This document shows positions 6,621-8,689 of a DNA stretch of 8,689 bases, in pieces. Below the pieces are notes generated by a model. That model had not been told where the DNA came from and did no database searches. It worked only from the letters and a program-made list of their open reading frames with translations. Made by a program: the position numbers and the translations under genes. The first letter of the stretch is position 1. Every line of letters begins with the position of its first letter. The DNA is from Ktedonobacter sp. 13_1_20CM_4_53_11 (GTDB taxonomy: Bacteria; Chloroflexota; Ktedonobacteria; Ktedonobacterales; Ktedonobacteraceae): positions 1 to 8,689 of the forward strand of contig MNIY01000142.1 of NCBI GenBank assembly GCA_001919995.1, given 5' to 3'.

Positions 6621-6684
6621 CTTGCCTGGGCAGCACGTGAATCGTTGCTCGCTCAGCTCTCCTGAGCTGAGCGAAGCAGGCAAG
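6621..6684 (-). other. Nested intercistronic stem-loop between VOC and BKACE genes
   Basis: CGCTCAGCTC (6650-6659) pairs perfectly with GAGCTGAGCG (6664-6673) around a TCCT loop, and T6649-A6674 extends the stem to 11 bp. An outer stem, CTTGCCTG (6621-6628) with CAGGCAAG (6677-6684), encloses it. The structure starts about 12 bases after the VOC stop codon. There is no U-run on either strand, so it probably acts on mRNA stability, partial termination or processing between an upstream FAH-VOC segment and a downstream BKACE segment. Confidence 0.55.
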
Positions 6685-6695
6685 CTTGACCAGCT

Positions 6696-7316
6696 CTACA
6701 GCGGAGAGCGCGGATCCCCGAGCGGAACGCGCGGGTCTATGGGGCCAGCTGGTGGAAATTCGCCGGCATAGGCACGCCGGTGGAGTTCTGCGAATGAGGC
6801 CCCCGCCTTGCGTGCCGCAATCATCTGCTCGGGATCGACGGGCGTACCAATGGGATCAGCAGCGAACTGCGGCGAGGTCCGCATCCACTCGCTGGACTGC
6901 TCCCAATCCCCGAAGTTGTCGACCTGCAACTCCACGCTGTTGCCGTCGGGATCCACGTAGTAGAACGAGGTGGTCATGCCGTGATCCACCGTGAAGTGCG
7001 GCACGATCCGCAGACCCTTCAGTCGCCTGTAGGTCTCTAGCAGCTCGTCGATCGTCGTGTACTCGAACGCGCTATGATGGATGCCGGTGTGAACCAACTT
7101 GTCTGGATCATCGCTCATCCGAGGTGAGGTGAGCAACGCGAGACGGTGATTGGCTGCGTCGTTGGTCAGCCAAGCCCCGCCCGGAAACTGGAAATTTGGC
7201 GCCATGCCCACCACCGTTGCGTACCAGTCAATCATCTCCTGGAGGCGCGTGGTCTTCAGGTTGACGTGGTGCAGGGTGGGCCGAGTGATCACATTGCCCT
7301 CAGTTACCTCTGACAT
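6696..7316 (-). CDS. VOC-family protein, extradiol (catechol/biphenyldiol) dioxygenase type
   Basis: This 206-residue protein has two beta-alpha-beta-beta-beta modules of the vicinal oxygen chelate (VOC) fold. The first runs from about residue 13, with TLHHVNLKTTRLQEMIDWY and AWLTNDAANHRLALL. The second runs from about 77, with GIHHSAFEYTTIDELLETY, then TTSFYYVDPDGNSVELQVDN. Likely metal ligands are His17 (LHHV), His80 or His81 (IHHS) and Glu129 (SVEL), the usual 2-His-1-carboxylate set of iron or manganese extradiol enzymes. A tail of about 70 residues (SPQFAADPIGTPVDPEQ, then LHRRAYAGEF) follows; I recall it from proteins annotated as biphenyl-2,3-diol dioxygenase-like. It probably opens a ring or acts on a related oxygenated intermediate, though VOC proteins also include isomerases and lyases. 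AAAGGAGGAG lies just upstream of the ATG. It follows the FAH gene by 87 bases. Confidence 0.88.
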   Translation of the reverse strand: MSEVTEGNVITRPTLHHVNLKTTRLQEMIDWYATVVGMAPNFQFPGGAWLTNDAANHRLALLTSPRMSDDPDKLVHTGIHHSAFEYTTIDELLETYRRLKGLRIVPHFTVDHGMTTSFYYVDPDGNSVELQVDNFGDWEQSSEWMRTSPQFAADPIGTPVDPEQMIAARKAGASFAELHRRAYAGEFPPAGPIDPRVPLGDPRSPL

Positions 7317-7342
7317 TTATCTCCTCCTTTGGTGTTGCTTGG

Positions 7343-7353
7343 GTGAGACTCAC
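7343..7353. promoter_or_regulatory. 11-bp palindrome upstream of the VOC gene
   Basis: GTGAGACTCAC is a perfect 5+1+5 palindrome lying 27-37 bases upstream of the VOC start codon. Bases 7342-7348 can also pair with 7402-7408 at the FAH stop codon, which would fold the whole intercistronic gap into one stem. It could be a regulator half-site or part of an RNA structure. It is short enough to arise by chance. Confidence 0.2.
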
Positions 7354-7403
7354 TTCTTCGATGCATCTCGCCTCTGTGCAAGACACGCTACAAGTTCCTC
7401 TTC

Positions 7404-8309
7404 TCACCAACGACCGCGCATTACCGGGTTGCGGATGCGGCCAATGCCTTCGATCTCGACTTCCACGACGTCACCCTCCCGTAAAAAAAGGGGAGGAGTA
7501 CGTTTGAACCCCACGCCCGATGGCGTCCCCGTCGCAATGATATCCCCGGGCTCCAGCGTCATAAGGAAACTCAGGAAAGCGATTGAAGTGGCCACCGAAA
7601 AGATCATGCTGGCGGTACTCTCGTGCTGCACTACCTGCCCATTCACTCGTGTGGTGAGCATGAGCGTTTGCGGATCGGGTATGTCGGATGCCAGGACCAT
7701 CCCGGGTCCCATCGGTGCAAAGGTATCCAGAGCTTTGCCAGCCGTCCACTGACTCGTCTGGAGTTGGATGTCACGAGCGGTCACATCGTTCATGATGCTA
7801 TAGCCAGCCACGTACTGCAACGCCTCCGGCTCAGCCACTTCTTTGCAGCGCGTGCCGATGATGACGGCTAACTCCCCTTCATAGTCGATCTGCGTGCTCA
7901 CCCGGGGTAAGAGAATGGGACTACTCGGACCGATTAAACTATTGCGGAACTTGGCGAAGAACAGGGGAACGGCAGGCAGTTCCTGCTGGGCTTCAGCGGC
8001 ATGTTCGCGATAGTTCACGCCTAGACAAAGAATTTTGTCGGGATCTGGGACAGGCGGTCCAAGCTCTAGCATGTCGAGAGGGATGAGATAGCTCTTGGCC
8101 TCGAACTGTGCTCTCGCCCAGGCAAAGACCTCCTCCATATACGGTCGCCCCCGTTCAAACAGCGTACGCACGGAGAGACCTGCTTGCCCAACAGCAGTAT
8201 CTGCACGACTCAACGGATACGCGCTCGCGTCAACGAGCGCTTGCTCATGCACGATACCGGCGTGCCAGGGACCGTCCGACCCACGAGGCCGGTAACTTAC
8301 GAGTATCAT
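7404..8309 (-). CDS. Fumarylacetoacetate hydrolase (FAH) family protein
   Basis: This 301-residue cytosolic enzyme belongs to the FAH superfamily, which includes fumarylpyruvate hydrolases, 2-hydroxyhepta-2,4-diene-1,7-dioate isomerases and oxaloacetate decarboxylases. An N-terminal domain (about 1-85) is followed by the catalytic beta-roll. The metal site is visible as Glu144 and Glu146 in DYEGELAVIIG, with Asp175 in NDVTARDIQ. Other family marks are LCLGVNYREHAAE (95-107, with His103), GKALDTFAPMGP (191-202) and the loop IATGTPSGVG (258-267). The protein cleaves or rearranges beta-diketo or enol acids with Mg2+ or Mn2+; the exact substrate cannot be told. Start at 8309: AAAGGAG lies 9 bases upstream of the ATG. 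It precedes the VOC gene, a pairing common in meta-cleavage-type aromatic degradation. Confidence 0.92.
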   Translation of the reverse strand: MILVSYRPRGSDGPWHAGIVHEQALVDASAYPLSRADTAVGQAGLSVRTLFERGRPYMEEVFAWARAQFEAKSYLIPLDMLELGPPVPDPDKILCLGVNYREHAAEAQQELPAVPLFFAKFRNSLIGPSSPILLPRVSTQIDYEGELAVIIGTRCKEVAEPEALQYVAGYSIMNDVTARDIQLQTSQWTAGKALDTFAPMGPGMVLASDIPDPQTLMLTTRVNGQVVQHESTASMIFSVATSIAFLSFLMTLEPGDIIATGTPSGVGFKRTPPLFLREGDVVEVEIEGIGRIRNPVMRGRW

Positions 8310-8338
8310 CAGCTACACTCCTTTATGTATGACTGGCA

Positions 8339-8367
8339 GTACTACATCTGGCAGATCGGTGAGTCAA
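8339..8367 (-). promoter_or_regulatory. Candidate sigma-70-like promoter upstream of the FAH gene
   Basis: On the minus strand TTGACT (8362-8367) is followed after 17 bases by TAGTAC (8339-8344), about 30 bases before the FAH start codon. The -35 matches the consensus at five of six positions but the -10 only at about three, so this is a weak prediction. A promoter here would separate the FAH-to-QOR run from the YceI gene. Confidence 0.2.
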
Positions 8368-8382
8368 CAGCAGAACGCCCGT

Positions 8383-8402
8383 GGGGCCGGTATGTTGGCC
8401 CC
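8383..8402 (-). other. Short GC stem-loop between YceI and FAH genes
   Basis: GGGGCC (8383-8388) pairs with GGCCCC (8397-8402) around an 8-base loop. A second 6-bp stem, CCAGCG (8463-8468) with CGCTGG (8476-8481), lies just after the YceI stop. Neither is followed by a U-run on the minus strand. Together they suggest that the YceI transcript may be partly terminated or processed before the FAH gene. Confidence 0.35.
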
Positions 8403-8485
8403 CAGAGGCAGTTACTCGGCACGGTAAAGCTTGCGCTGGAAAAGATGATTCGATGAATGCATCCAGCGGAGTCCGCGCTGGTGGC

Positions 8486-8689
8486 TCAGGACTGCTTGTG
8501 AGCCTCTACCGCGATCTCGATCTTGATGATGTCGCCGACCAGGAAGCCCCCTGTCTCCAGAGCCACATTCCAGTTCAGGCCAAAGTCTTTGCGATTGATC
8601 TGCGTCCTGGCCTCGAAGCCGATGGTCTCCGGCGCACCAGGCATGGGCATCTTTCCACGTCCGGTGAGTTGGGTATCCAGCACCACTTC
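8486..8689 (-). CDS. YceI-family protein, C-terminal part (runs off the window)
   Basis: Only the last 67 residues are present; the frame stays open through the right edge (8687-8689 encode Glu), so the start lies outside. The end IGFEARTQINRKDFGLNWNV followed by ALETGGFLVGDIIKIEIAVEA is the diagnostic C-terminus of YceI-like lipocalin-fold proteins ('INRKDFGL.WN..LE.GG..VGD.V.I.I..EA'). These bind isoprenoid or other amphipathic lipids and are often periplasmic or secreted. Any signal peptide would lie outside the window. The gene points the same way as the catabolic genes but is separated from FAH by 176 bases with small stem-loops, so it may not belong to the pathway. Confidence 0.9.
   Translation of the reverse strand, partial: EVVLDTQLTGRGKMPMPGAPETIGFEARTQINRKDFGLNWNVALETGGFLVGDIIKIEIAVEAHKQS

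Noticed and set aside
8184..8456. Plus-strand frame of 90 codons at the FAH start and the gap beyond it
   Set aside because: Mostly antisense to the FAH gene and its leader, with no family resemblance. The gap itself (8310-8485) contains only small stem-loops and a weak promoter candidate.

Overview
The window is a run of bacterial metabolic genes, all read on the minus strand. Transcription therefore enters at the right edge (8689) and leaves near the left edge. Base composition is moderately GC-rich, except for an AT-richer stretch at about 1-180. Most genes have strong Shine-Dalgarno sequences of the AAGGAG type. The mix of acetoacetyl-CoA enzymes, a short PhaE-like protein and ring-cleavage-type enzymes fits a free-living aerobic heterotroph. 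The style of the proteins reminds me of Chloroflexota (Ktedonobacteria-like), but that is an impression and not a proof.

Layout in order of transcription: the C-terminal end of a YceI-family protein (8486-8689, cut by the window edge); a fumarylacetoacetate-hydrolase (FAH) family protein (7404-8309); a VOC-fold protein of the extradiol dioxygenase type (6696-7316); a beta-keto acid cleavage enzyme (BKACE, DUF849; 5637-6569); acetoacetate-CoA ligase (3597-5597); a frameshifted ORF (3377-3642); acetyl-CoA C-acetyltransferase (2180-3367); a 640-base stretch holding two broken short ORFs and two strong inverted repeats (1536-2179); a 66-residue PhaE-like protein (1335-1535); and a zinc-free NAD(P)H:quinone oxidoreductase-like protein (277-1206). 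A perfect 16-bp stem-loop (179-218) follows and probably ends the unit.

The core reads as a pathway. BKACE enzymes convert a beta-keto acid plus acetyl-CoA into acetoacetate plus a new acyl-CoA. Acetoacetate-CoA ligase activates the acetoacetate, and thiolase splits acetoacetyl-CoA into two acetyl-CoA. The upstream VOC and FAH proteins are of the kinds that open rings and hydrolyse the ring-opened products, so the cluster may degrade an aromatic or cyclic compound through a beta-keto acid. The substrate is unknown. The BKACE lacks the glutamate that binds the amino group in the lysine-fermentation enzyme, so it is probably not a 3-keto-5-aminohexanoate cleavage enzyme. The thiolase and the PhaE-like protein also leave open a link to polyhydroxyalkanoate metabolism.

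The spaces on both sides of the thiolase contain coding-like ORFs that lack start codons or need a frameshift. They point either to gene decay or to indel errors in the assembly. I saw no regulator, transporter, tRNA, rRNA, CRISPR array or insertion sequence.
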